A DNA stretch of 64,000 nt from Megaustenia siamemsis. Taxonomy: Eukaryota > Mollusca > Gastropoda > Stylommatophora > Ariophantidae. Below, in pieces: positions 47,128 to 58,114 of this stretch. The stretch spans positions 73,581,746 through 73,645,745 of the forward strand of contig JAVIAB010000124.1 of NCBI GenBank assembly GCA_032433765.1, in the 5' to 3' direction. Under the pieces are notes generated by a model. It was not told where the DNA came from, made no database searches, and saw nothing but the letters and a program-made list of their open reading frames with translations. Position 1 is the first letter of the stretch. Each line of letters opens with the position of its first letter. A program made the position numbers and the translations under genes.

Positions 47128-48160
47128 CCACCACACGACCGTCGTCGTGTTGGAGGTTGGTCAAACGATACTTTGATTTCAGCTGCTGAAAACACCTACC
47201 CTTTTCGAGCATACCTAGAAGCCACTCTCAACCATAGCAAGGAATCTAAGAAAGGTTATCTCACGAGCGCACTCTTCTACACCGATACTCCCAAACACGC
47301 GGATGACACCCAAGGAGACTCCAATCTGGGTCTGAAAGCGCGGCGAAATCTGGCCCGAGGTAGACATGAGCTGGATATGATAGGTCGACTTCACTCTGAT
47401 ATTTTTACTCAGGAGCGTTACGTGCTAAACAATGTTGATGAGAAAATTAAGTTGACCCCCTCAAACGACGTTTTTAACATCATAGCTCACGACAAAACTG
47501 TCGGTTATAAAAGTGTCATCACTTACGCCGCCCTGTTGGTGAGGAAAGCCTCAGTTAATCCGGCCATCTCGCTGGCTCACGAAAAGGCTCTCGTACGAGA
47601 AAATGCGCATTACTCCATGAAAAGAGTTTGGATTAAAACATTTGCCATTCCTAAAGGCATGTTATCTCATTCCCAAGACAACCTTTTTTCTGACCCAGAC
47701 GCCGACCCGACTAATCCTCGGCTTACTGGACTCAACTGCCTTTAACGGAAGTTACGACAGTAACCCCTTCAATTTTAAAAACTCTGGTCTTACCTACTTG
47801 AACGTCACGGTCGCCGGTCATAGTATTTGTGGTGAACCTCTATCTATTGAATTTGACCGCGGTCAGTACGCTCGCGCCTACTTCAAGTCCATCCTGGTGT
47901 TGGAGCTTGTGGGAACAGACGCTGGTAAAGGAATAGATTATAACGACTTCAAGAACGCCTACACTCTTTTTGTAATCGATCTCAGCCCTAGTCTTTTGAA
48001 CGCCGAACAATTTGAGCTGGCAAAATCAGGGCCCGTCGCCATTGAGCTCAAATTTGCGACGATCACGCCTAATCCTATACAGGTCCTAGTTTACGCAGAA
48101 CTGGATTCCGTGCTGGAGATCTCTAAAACGAGACAGATTCTTACAGATTATACAGCGTAA
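47128..48160 (+). pseudogene. Capsid-like structural protein (F54H12.2-like family), one frameshift
   Basis: Two abutting phases cover about 340 residues. The first, 47,128-47,745, includes FRAYLEATLN, a DMIGRLHSDIF block and FAIPKGMLSHSQDNLF. The second, about 47,700-48,160, includes AFNGSYDSNPFNFKNSG, GQYARAYFKS and VLVYAELDSVLEI. They are joined by a single frameshift near 47,700. The N-terminal part of the family (roughly the first 130 residues) is not visible. Proteins of this family are annotated across invertebrates next to Maverick genes and are thought to be virion or capsid components; the exact role is inferred. It is followed 12 bp later by the protease, the usual order in such elements. 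It is the least damaged Polinton gene here. Confidence 0.72.
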
Positions 48161-48584
48161 ACACTTCGACAATGAACACGAAGGATATTCTCAACGTACT
48201 TATGTCTGACATTTTTTTGAGGCGTTGTTCCATTGTTAGCGTAGTAGCTCGCGATCGGTTACCTCGCTATATCGATCCCACTAAAACCGCAGCCTTCGTG
48301 ATCAATACCGACCCGAGTTGGAGACCGGGTTCTCACTGGGTCGCCCTCTACTACAACGCTATGGGGCAGTTTGAGTATTTCGACAGTTTCGGGTTTTTTC
48401 CCCAGACATACCGAGATCATCGATTTTATCGAGAGGAATTCGAACAGACCTCACATCTACAACTCGCGCCAGTTATAAGACCTTGTTAGTAATGCGTGTG
48501 GACTGTACTCTGTGTATTTTCTACTGATTAAAACACGAGGAGGATCAATGCAAAGGGTCTTAATGCCGTTTACCTCATCCACTA

Positions 48585-50695
48585 TAGCTCATTTCAAATC
48601 ACGTGCCCAACTTCAAAACGCTATTACTCAGTAACCGTTTGTTAAAAACTGTTGAAATTTTCCAAATGTTATTAGAATGCAAAAGACCCTTTAAATGTAT
48701 ATTTAACAAATATCTTGCAGCTGCAGCTTTCTTAAAGCGGCGAATTTCTTTGATGTTTGTCAAAATTGTAAATTGTGAACCCCTAAATAATAGAAATTAC
48801 CGTAGTTGCTGGTCTATGATTAATTTTCACTAGGTAAAAGCGTGGCCGTAATGGGGAAATAACCTAATAAGACAAAACACCAGGAGAATTATTTTCTTCT
48901 CAGTTCGATGACGGACGATAATATCAAAGTATACCTGTATGTCCAATTTTCATAGTTGTGTGGTCCTGATAAGGACCGTTTGTTGAATTAATTTAAGGTA
49001 ATATAGGGGCCAACATTGTGGGGTCTATATACTTTCATTCTGAATCAGACGAGTCTAAAAGATTAATAACTGTTTGGGGTTTGAACATTCCACAAACCAT
49101 CATTTTTCCAATATTCCTCTTCCTGTTTTAAGACGTGGTCTTCACATTTAGCCCAATAATCTTTGTCTATATTTAATAAAGCGAGATTAGCAAGAGTCTT
49201 TACATCGCATATTTTGAATGTTGTATTTTCATCTGCTACTTGTCCTTTTAATTTTGCCCAGATTAGTTCTATTGGATTTAAATGAGCATGGTAAGGTGGC
49301 AGCCTCAAACTTATATGACCGTGCTCTTGGATAATCTTATCTATTTGAAAAATCTTTGTCCTTTGTTTTTGCTTTACTAGAGATAGTAATTCAGGTTTTA
49401 AGTACATGTTATTAAATTGTATGTGCTCCTTTGTGAGCCATATCTTAATAGCATCTTTTGTACTGGATGACGTCGGGACTTTATCTTCAAGTGCAACAAT
49501 GTTGTGGTACGCTGCATTGTCCATTATTAGGCAAGATGGTCGATCTAGTGATGGGAGAACAGAATTTTCAATCCAATGTCTAAATATGTGACCATTCATC
49601 TCAGAGTGATAATCCCGATTGTCTATGGATTTTGAAAGAAAATTAGCTCTGCATTCTGTATTAGTCCATGTTGTCGACTACCTGCATGAGCAATTATCAA
49701 GCGCTGTCCTTTGCTGCTAGGTATTAATCTCTTAATCTTTCAATCTGATGACTGCCATTCCCTTTGGTTAGTGTGGTGAGCATTGATCCATGTTTCATCC
49801 AAGTACACAATATCATAACCTTGCTTGCGCACCTCTTTTACTTCACGTAAGTACTTGCTTCTCATGACTACTATATGTGGCTTCTCACAGATGATGTTTC
49901 GTCCATTGGAATACTTTCTGAATGTAAAGCCTGCAGCTCTCACATTCCTCCATAATGTAGAATTTGATATTTCAATACTGTTGTTCTTTTTCAGCGATAC
50001 TTTTGATTTTCGTATTGTAACAGTTTCATTCATACCCAACATTTTGCGAATTTCACTTCTAATAAGTTCACTGTCTAAATTATCCAACATTTTTGCTCTT
50101 CCTTGTGATTTTGTATATTTGGAACATTGACGGTCACGTGCTTGAATCCAGCGATTAAATGACCGTTTAGATAAATCCAAAATGTGTCTTGTCCTATTCT
50201 CAGGGTTTTCTAAAGAATGAAATAATCTTCCTCGTTTAGCCTCTTTGCAAAAATAGTCATACATTTTTATTGCGATGTTTTGTAAACTGCAGAATTTCAT
50301 TTTAAGACTCATGATAAATGTTATCGTTCCACGTCTACACCTATGAATGAACGGAAATGGAACACACAATTTCTGGTGTCTTTCACAAGTGTCTAATTGT
50401 GTCCAAAAACCACCGTAAAAGCGTGCAAACACGTAAATTTTACCGTGTATGGATTTTTACTCGCTATTTTTAACTTAAAATACTGTAAACATTAAGTTTT
50501 GACTACATCACTGGGTCGTTATAAATTTATATAAGTCAAATAAGCAACAATAATAACCAAAGGTTTTTTTTAATGAAAATCATTCCCTGTTGGGTTCTAA
50601 TCATTATAACTTTACATGCAAATTTTGAACAACTTACAACAAGCGGTTAAAAAGCTATCGATTTTAAATTTGGGCACGAGTTATGAAACAAGCTA
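48585..50695 (-). mobile_element. DD83E Tc1/mariner-like transposon, copy 2, with TA target duplication
   Basis: 2,111 bp. Ends are TAGCT..TTTCA..CNCGTGCCCAA on both strands (left TATAGCTCATTTCAAATCAC; right complement TATAGCTTGTTTCATAACTC). TA is duplicated at 48,583-48,584 and 50,696-50,697, so the insertion site was an ACTAGAC in the Polinton protease gene. It is the sister of copy 1 at 1,485-3,523, to which it is very similar throughout. Confidence 0.92.
49063..50432 (-). pseudogene. DDE transposase (DD83E), copy 2, broken
   Basis: Longer N-terminal part than copy 1: 50,432-49,740 contains SLKMKFCSLQNIAIKMYDYF, RHILDLSKRSFNRWIQARDR and KKNNSIEISNSTLWRNVRAA, a helix-turn-helix-like DNA-binding region, then the first catalytic motif YLDETW. 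A nonsense codon (TGA where Gly stands in copy 1) ends this block at 49,740, and a 2-bp deletion near 49,640 shifts the frame. 49,599-49,063 carries IMDNAAYHN and PPYHAHLNPIELIW. Copy 1 and copy 2 have different lesions, so the parent element was recently active. Confidence 0.87.
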
Positions 50696-50779
50696 TAGAC
50701 AACACATAAACGATCGAATCGTGTATCGCCTACTTGCACCAAAACTTTTGGCGCAAAATTTAAAATTTCTAGTGCAATG

Positions 50780-51007
50780 ACGTCAGTGGCTAAAAATATC
50801 GCAGACAAGTCTGGACACGTGTTTTACTTTTTTAAAAACCGGACTAAATCAGATCTATAATCTGACCTATGTTATAAATGTTGCGGGTGAGAAAGTTCCA
50901 GTCACACATCGTTCAGTGCTGAGATACAAAAGATGCTGACAAACAACACGACTGCACCAGTTCTCGATGTACCCACCAGCTGGGTCTAAGTTACAGCAGA
51001 TCGTGAA
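50780..51007. other. Intergenic segment of the Polinton
   Basis: Non-repetitive sequence between the protease end and the PC4-like frame; no gene recognised. Confidence 0.4.
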
Positions 51008-51685
51008 ATGGTCAAACCATTGGCTGCAGGGCTGAAAGTAGCGTCTTTGTCTTCATACAGAGGGTCGACTATGATCCATATTCGAAAATTTTTCGGGCCA
51101 TCGAATTTAAAATATCCCACCAAGTTTGGGATCTCGTTGAATCGTTCAGAATTTGAACAACTCGTGTCTATGCAAGACGAGTTATTGGACTAGTATGATC
51201 GTCTCGAAGTTATTGCAACAAAACCAGAGACACATCCCGTGAACGACCCGGAGATCAGCCTAGATCACAGACTTCCAGTATCTACATCGCACAGTAACGA
51301 GCCTTGTTCGATAAATACTGACTTTTACATGGCTCCTTTCTACGATACTAACAACGTCGAAAACATTCATCCAATACCAGCACTAGCTACTAGTCATCTT
51401 AGAAGAAACGAACAGCTCTTGGCTATACGGGACGAGTAATTGGCCGAGTGCGATCGTCTCGAGGCTAATACAACAAGACATACTTTTCCCTCGTACGATC
51501 CGTCGACCACGTCAGATCATAGACTTCCAGTATCTATATTACCATGCAACGAGTCTTATTCGATAAATAATGGTTCTTACAGGGCTCCTGTGTACGATAC
51601 TGACAACATTGAAAAGATTCAGCCAATAACAACGCTTGCCCCTGGTCATCTTAGAAGAAGAAAGAGGCTAAGGCTGAACATTTAG
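51008..51685 (+). pseudogene. PC4/Sub1-like DNA-binding protein with a two-repeat C-terminal tail
   Basis: 51,029-51,160 encodes a PC4-like core: MIHIRKFFGPSNLKYPTKFG followed by ISLNRSEFEQLV, the typical beta-sheet pattern of transcriptional coactivator p15/PC4, a single-stranded-DNA binder. The rest of the frame is two imperfect repeats of about 75 residues, each with DHRLPVS, a Y.APxYDT block and GHLRR/SHLRR. They are divided by TAG at 51,191 and TAA at 51,437. The phase is constant to TAG at 51,683. PC4-like proteins occur in some large DNA viruses and Polinton-like elements; a role in late transcription or replication is inferred only. Start chosen at the first ATG before the core. Confidence 0.65.
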
Positions 51686-51762
51686 ACTTTTGTACACTCG
51701 ATGTTGTGTTTTTATATCGTTTCTAGATGTTCTGCATACGCATTTTCGGTGTTGTGTTGTAT

Positions 51763-51768
51763 TAATAA
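51763..51768 (+). promoter_or_regulatory. Possible polyadenylation signal
   Basis: AATAAA about 80 bp after the stop of the PC4-like frame, in an AT-rich context. Confidence 0.35.
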
Positions 51769-52993
51769 AAATATATAAAATTACAAAACATGCGTCGTGT
51801 TATTTGTCTCAGAATGAAATACTTTTACTCTATGATCTCGCTGAGACATCCTGCAGTGAAAACGAGTAGTGCGGAAGCCACCGCGCCTGCCTACACTGAC
51901 GCTGTGGAAAACATTCAATTCGAGGTAAATGCTGGTAGAAATTTTTACACTTAAAAAAAATACCATCATATAAGTATCGTACATTATGTTCCTTTATTAT
52001 TTAAAAAAACATAAAAAAATAAAAATTATTTGCTGAGGCAAGCATGCAGATTATTGGTCCTAGATGGATAAGCCATTCGTTAAATACTTCTTCACTGATT
52101 AGAAACTAAACACAACAGAATTTTTATTTGTCGACATAAATTATCAGAGCATCGTGATCCACTTTGGCAGGGTACCTCTAATATTCAGTTCTAGACTTTA
52201 CTGTTGTCTCATTCTCACGCCAGGTCTTGGTCAAGCAACATCACAGCAACAGCACAGAAGGATTTTTCTGATAGAAAAGTAAGTTTTGAGTATTTTTAAC
52301 ATAATTTTGGTTTCAAATATTGTTCCTCTATGTTCGATTCTTCTTTTCATGAAGATCTGTAAATTGAAAAGCTTTATACATAAGCTCCTAGATGCGGATC
52401 ACTATTATAATTATTTATAATATATTTCAGAACACACAAAATATTTGTCACATTGTAGATTTGAAATCAGATGACTTATTTCATATATGCCTGAATTGTT
52501 CGCGCCATATATTTTGCCGCGAAGTTTGAAAACTTCATCTTATTGTCTTCATTCTTTATTTCAGTGACTATAATATGTTTTGCCAGAGCTAGAACGTGTA
52601 GTATACGACCAAAGTTCATTATACCGTCTTTAAAGACTTCCTCCACGATAAGGAATTAATTAAAACATATTTCTTTGCTCTATTTTTAGTATATTTACAA
52701 CGTATAAAATAAACATTTTTCGTTTTACTATAATGGATTTAATTAATTCCGCTACCGGTCTTGAATAATTATGGCAAAACAACGCTTTGATAAACGAGTC
52801 CACTGGCTTTTTATCCAAACCTCGCAGGCCGTTGTGGTGCATCTGTACCTAAATAGCGTTTAATATAGTGATATATTTCTTCGCTGTTTGTTGTGATTGG
52901 TATAGCGAGCTAGGTTGGGGTATGTGTGCGTGCGTGTGTGTGTATGTGTGTGTAATAAGATGTCTAATGGTTTTTATAAACAATATTTTACAG
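51769..52993. other. Polinton interior without a recognised gene
   Basis: Non-coding by inspection, with a short TG tract at 52,925-52,955. A 60-codon minus frame at 52,660-52,842 matches nothing known to me. Confidence 0.4.
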
Positions 52994-53769
52994 ATGGCGT
53001 CTCACAACAACAGACCGTTTGTGTGCCACATATGCGCTAAAACATTCGGCATAATAGACATCCTCGATTGCCACATCACTACACTGCATCATCAACAGAC
53101 ACATGAATGCCTTATCTGACGGAGGTTATACACCCGTTTAGACAACTTGAACAGACATATCAAAACACATAGCAGAAACAACCTGCACAATTGCCTTCCT
53201 AATCTTCAACTGCACGAGTATCCTATACTTCATTAGACCCACAGGTACCTGACACAGCATCAGCTGCTAACGCACCCTACCAGTCATCAGCTTCTAAAGG
53301 ACAACCCACAGCATCAGCTTTAGATACAGTTTCTTATCATAAAAGACATCTGAGCGAGGAAGTCTCAGTCCCCTCTAAGCATCAAAAGCTAATGAGTGAG
53401 AGGGACTCTTTATCAATTTTACCGTCATATGCCACATATGTGCTAAATCATTCGGCAGAATAGACATCCTCAATCGTCACATCACCACACTGCATCATCA
53501 AAAGACACATGAATCTGTCAGAGATTAAAAACCCGTTTAGACAATTTAAGCAGACATATCAAAGCACACAGCAAGAAACAAGCTGCCCAAGGGCCATCCA
53601 CGTCATCAGCTTCAAAAGTACCCTCTACGTTATTAGACACACAGGTACCTTCTAGATCATTAGCATCAGAGACAGTTTCTTCACATAAAAGAAATCTGAG
53701 CAAAGACGTACCGGGTCCCTCTAAGCATCAAAAGCTAATCAGTGAGAGGGACTCTCTATCTACCTTACC
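52994..53769 (+). pseudogene. C2H2 zinc-finger modules, tandemly duplicated
   Basis: Module 1 (52,994-53,430) begins RPFVCHICAKTFGIIDILDC with HITTLHH completing the finger. A second finger, RRLYTRLDNLNRHIKTH, has its second Cys codon changed to TGA (53,118). Then comes a Ser/Ala/Thr-rich linker to SKHQKLMSERDSLS. Module 2 (about 53,431-53,770) repeats the same order (CHICAKSFGRIDILNRHITT to SKHQKLISERDSLS) with frameshifts. The second module runs into the polymerase N-terminus. It may be an N-terminal part of the polymerase gene or a separate DNA-binding protein. Confidence 0.72.
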
Positions 53770-56700
53770 GCCAGATGTCAGACAAGTTTACGAAAACAAC
53801 TGGAGCTCTATTAGGACACATAATACTTTAAATAAATATATTTCTACTTTTACTTTCTTCCATTCGCTATCTAATATTGATCTTATCAACTGGCACTCGC
53901 TTCTTAGTCCTATCTTTCAAGTACAATCTACCCGTTTCAAGATCAACTACATCCACCACCTTTTACTTAGACATAGAGAAACACAACAATTTGGATATTT
54001 TCACGGATCTTCAAATAACGCTAGTAGTTTAGACATATCATTTGTAATTAAGAACAGGAAAGATTTTGAGATGTTTGTAGATAATTTAAACAATAGTGAT
54101 CTTTTAGGGTACTCGTTGAAAAATAGAGACACTACCAAATTGGTCTTAGAGGCGTTAATCAATACTAGTTTTTAAGTCTATAAAATTCAGGATTATTCTA
54201 TAGGTTGTTGTCTAGAAGATATCCCAGCACACATTCCCTCCAATCAAGCTATTCACATTTTACTTCACGACTCCCATTCTAAACCATACATTGACAATCT
54301 CTCTTTTTCCGGTGCCTGGCCATAGCTAAGGGGTGTTCCGTAAAAAATGTTAGAAAACAGGTTAAACATCTTTTCAGACAGTAGAACAAAGACTCTTCAA
54401 TAAACACTATTCCCGGTGGTACTTTAGGACAACTTCCCAGATTAGAAGACTGTTTTAAAATAAACATTGACATTTTCGAATTTGACGACCAGCTGGCACT
54501 CACTCCAAAAATTAGAGGTGGTGTTAGCTATAGCGAAACTTTACGTCTTTTGTTTTTCAAAAACCATTTTATGTATATTTCAGATATAGATAAGGCAGCT
54601 CACGCGTTTTCATGTCCAAAATGCGGTAAATTATGGAAAAAGTTATGCTATATGAATAGACATGAAAAAATGTGTAACGGGGGAAAACTACAGACAGCTA
54701 TAAGGGTGGAGTCTACACTCCTCCCGAAACTGTTTGGGACGCAATCAGCGCCCAAGGTATAAAGGTTCCCTCCTCATTTATATATCCGTTTAGGGCTACA
54801 TTTGATTATGAGGCCTATTTCGATAAAAGTGATGTTCCAGCTGAAACCACCTCGACCAAGTTTTTATCCAAACACATCCAAACACTCTTTCCTGCTCTAT
54901 TGCTTCCAATGTCCCTGGATGGGACGCCCCCGCCTGTTTTGTTAGTAACGGTGACCCTCAAAGTTTAGTTAAAGACATGATAAATCATTTGGAAGCAATC
55001 GCGGATGAGGTCTACTCGCTCCTACACCCCCAGTTTCCCGACATTTTCGAAAAACTGTTGGAGCTGGATAATGCCATTTTAACGAATAGGTTTAAAAGCT
55101 ACTTGCGAGAATTACCCGTGATAGATTTTAATTCAGGCAAGTATGACATAAACGTCATCAAGCCATACTTGATAAGACATTTTGTAGACCCAGACCAACC
55201 AGAGAACCAAGATGATGATGTAGAAATAAGCAAAAAGGAAAGCCCTTTTAACTTTTTAATAAAAAGAAATAATAATTTCATGTGTATTTCAACACCTTAA
55301 CTCAAATTTTTAGATATTATAAATTATATTGCCCCAGGGTTTAATTATTCAAAGTACCTCTTAGCGTTTGGTGTCAGTGAAACGAAGGGTTATTTTTGTT
55401 ACGAATACATAACAGACTTAAAAAAATTATCCGAAAAGCAATTACCCCCACATGAAGCCTTTTTTTCTTCCCTTAAAAACTGCAATATTACCGAGTACGC
55501 CGAGTGTCAGCGGGTTTGGCAAGCGTATAATATGACTACGTTGAACGATTTTTTAAATCTGGTACAATAATAAGGATGTAGTTCCTTTCTTACAGGCTTT
55601 TGAGAATCAGGTACATTTTTATGACGGTCTGAGAGTCGATATGTTTAAGGAGGCCATTTCTGTCCAGGGGATAACTTTAAAATATCTTTTTAAAACTATT
55701 CATAATAAAGTCGTCTTTTCTTTGTGTTCTACAAAACATGAAGCGCTTCACACAAAAATTAGAGAGAATATAGTCGGGGGACCATCGATAATATTTCACA
55801 GACACCACGAAAAAAACGGACTTGTGTTCGAGGGAATCAACCCGCCGTTAGTATAAAGGGGTTTGATGCTAATGCTTTGTACCTATGGGCTCTCTCACAA
55901 CAATTGCCTACTGATTTCCCGATAATTAGAAGACATGAGAACGGATGTAAGGCAGAGAAAGTAGCCTATTACGATCAACAGAGTAGAGAATTGTTAAGTT
56001 GGGTTTGTCACGAAAGAAATGTAGAATTGCTGACGCAATTTAACGGGAAGAATTTAGACTGGGGACACGGAAAATTCCTGTAGATGCATGGGATAAGACA
56101 AATAAAACAGTCTACCAGTTTTGTGGTTGTCTTTTTCACTGACACAGAGACTGTCCGATCACTAAGGATATGGTTATTAACCCGGTAAACATGAAACCTC
56201 TAGAGAAATTATACAACAAAACATGCGAGATCCATACTTAATAGAGGAAGGAAAAGTTCCAGTTGAAGTTATGTGGGAATGTCAGTGGTCATTGTTAAAA
56301 AAGACTACTCCTAACATTACATCCGTCCTTGACGCGACCCTACCTCGAGCCAAACCCACGTATACCACAGTCAAAGGGTCTATTAGTGGACAAAATATAA
56401 TTGATTCAGTTAGAGACGGGTCCTGTTTTGGGTATAAGAGTGCGATATTAATGTTCCTGACCATCTTAAAAAACAGTTTAGCGAGATGACACCAATTTTT
56501 AAAAACATTGACGTTTCGCGGGAGGATATAGGAGATTTCATGAAGGATTACGCCGAAAAGAATAACTTGCTGTCGACCCCTAGACGTCCCCTGATAAGTA
56601 GTTATGTCGGGAAGAAAATATTTTTGGCCACCCCCTTATTAAAATGGTATTTAGATCATGGTCTAGAGGTAACAAAAATATACCAGGTGATAGAGTATCA

Positions 56701-57208
56701 GCCGTCTAGCTGTTTAAAATATTTGGGGATACGGTAACTGAGGCCAGACGACGAGGTGACAAGGACGAACGACAGGCTATAGTTTAGACAACGATGGAGA
56801 CGACCTTACCACACGGAGAAATACCGAATATTCAAACTCTTTTCTTGTCCTACTCAAATTTACGCTCCAAACTTCCGCCTCAAATTTCATCTCAAATTTC
56901 ATCACAAATTTCGCCTCATTTCCGCCTCATTTCCGCCTCAAATAATAAACGAAATTAACATAATGCACTACTACAAGACATATCACTGCTCTGGGGAGTA
57001 CGACAAAATTAGTTGTAAGGGTTTCAGCAAAAATCACAACACATTAGATAAGAATACATTTCTTCATGTGCTAGACATACAAAAGGCTCTAGGTGGGAAA
57101 AATGTAGGCTTTAGAACACTAGGATCAGGCATGTACTCTTACACCCAGTACAGAAACGCTCTTTCCTTTTTGTACATAAAGAGACAGGTTCATAGTGAAC
57201 ATTACTAA
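53770..57208 (+). pseudogene. Polinton family-B (protein-primed type) DNA polymerase, multiply broken
   Basis: Readable blocks: N-terminal region (53,770-54,176); a zinc finger CPKCGKLWKKLCYMNRHEKM (about 54,613-54,690); 54,977-55,300 and 55,330-55,560 (ending TTLNDFLNLVQ); 55,641-55,856 (DNA-binding part with IVGGPSIIFHRHHEKNGLVF); palm motif A DANALYLWA at 55,865; 56,223-56,489 and 56,486-56,737 (TPLLKWYLDHGLEVTKIYQV). The gene then runs into a terminal-repeat copy at about 56,779. The KxxxN..YG and YxDTDS regions are missing. A last block, 56,963-57,208, with ISCKGFSKNH and YTQYRNALSFLYIKR may be the extreme C-terminus. More than six frame changes or stops. In the family this enzyme replicates the element; here it is dead. 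Confidence 0.82.
56779..56972. repeat. Internal copy of the Polinton terminal repeat
   Basis: Same orientation as the right terminus: TTAGACAACGATGGAGACGACC, ACGGAGAAATACCGAATATT, CTCATTTCCGCCTCATTTCC, ending AATGCACTACT at 56,972. It lies inside the polymerase gene. No matching target duplication was found for this copy. Confidence 0.9.
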
Positions 57209-57374
57209 CTCTCCTCTCACTATTTAGTCCCTGTGTCTGTGCTATTAGTATTATAGGTCTTTAATAGTATAATATGTTTACTTTACTTAAATATATTTCT
57301 ATTCAACAATTATGTGTGTGTATATAATTTTAAAAAATAAAATTATTAAAAATAAAAAAGAAGCGTTGGTTTTT

Positions 57375-57679
57375 TTTTTTTGGCAGTACTTTTGATCCCC
57401 TTCTGTATTTCCTTCAAGAAAATAAATAAACAAGGGCATAGACCTTTGAGGCGGAGGGACCGCCTCAATCTATTATTTCCTCAAACTTGAAGGGGGGCTG
57501 TGGTTAGACAACGATGGAGACGACCTTACCACACGGAGAAATACCGAATATTCACAGTCTTTTCTTGTCCTACTCAAATTTACGCTCCAAATTTCCGCCT
57601 CAAATTTCACCTCAAATTTCGCCTCATGTCCGCCTCATTTCCGCCTCAAATGATAATCGGATTAACCTAATACACTACT
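57375..57679 (-). repeat. Polinton right terminal inverted repeat
   Basis: About 305 bp, the reverse complement of the left repeat minus its 148-bp insert. Ends ACCTAATACACTACT, then the CACATC duplication. Confidence 0.95.
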
Positions 57680-57685
57680 CACATC

Positions 57686-57900
57686 TAACATGAAAAAGCA
57701 TAACACTCTAAAAAAAACTCGACCACTTTTCATGTTTTCTCGATATAATCATCGCTAACCACTTTTCATATTTTGTCTAGATTTCCTATATAAAACCTTG
57801 CGGCGGGCACATCTAGCCTGAAACTCTTCTACCCCGCTAAAAAACTCGACCACTTTTAATATTTTCTTAATATATATTTTTCACTATGAATCCACACTAA
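57686..57900. repeat. Tandem satellite of about 110 bp, right of the Polinton
   Basis: Units starting at CTCGACCACTTTTCATGTTT (57,719) and CTCGACCACTTTTAATATTT (57,847), with CCTATATAAAACCTTGCGGC and CACATCTAGCCTG inside. Same orientation as the left flank, so this is pre-existing tandem DNA split by the Polinton. Confidence 0.75.
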
Positions 57901-58049
57901 ACCAGCAATGTCTCTTCAATATCCCGCCAAAATCACACAAAATCTGTCAAAGTCAGTCAAAATCACTCAGGGGCGCGCCGATTTAATCCATTCTCAAGGG
58001 CATAATGACAACTACAATCATTTGACACAGTTATTTTTTTACACTTTTC

Positions 58050-58054
<5 letters not shown>

Positions 58055-58110
<56 letters not shown>
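58055..58110. repeat. TA microsatellite
   Basis: About 28 TA units. 58,111-58,640 has no recognised gene. Confidence 0.95.

Positions 58111-58114
<4 letters not shown>

Larger units (their letters stand above)
48172..50779 (+). pseudogene. Adenain-like cysteine protease, frameshifted and split by a transposon
   Basis: 48,172-48,489 carries the catalytic His/Asp-side motif PGSHWVALYYNAMGQFEYFD then SFGFFPQ, typical of adenovirus/Polinton maturation proteases (C5/Ulp1-like). After a frameshift near 48,485 the Cys-side motif NACGLYSVYFLL appears at 48,493-48,528. The frame is then cut at a TA by the DD83E transposon (48,585-50,695). On the far side the same phase continues for about 28 codons to a TGA at 50,777. 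Role in the family: cleavage of virion precursor proteins. Two independent lesions make this copy inactive. Confidence 0.85.
42052..57679 (+). mobile_element. Polinton/Maverick element, 15,628 bp, degraded, with exact target duplication
   Basis: Bounded by long inverted repeats starting AGTAGTGTATTAGG on each strand and by the 6-bp direct repeat CACATC at 42,046-42,051 and 57,680-57,685. A 5'-AG start, 6-bp duplication, 15-20 kb size and the gene set are all diagnostic of Polintons, which are virus-like integrated elements. Cargo in order: packaging ATPase, inserted foreign fragments, capsid-like protein, protease, PC4-like protein, zinc-finger modules, polymerase B. Every gene is broken. No retroviral-type integrase was found. 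A DD83E transposon of 2.1 kb is nested at 48,585-50,695. Confidence 0.93.
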
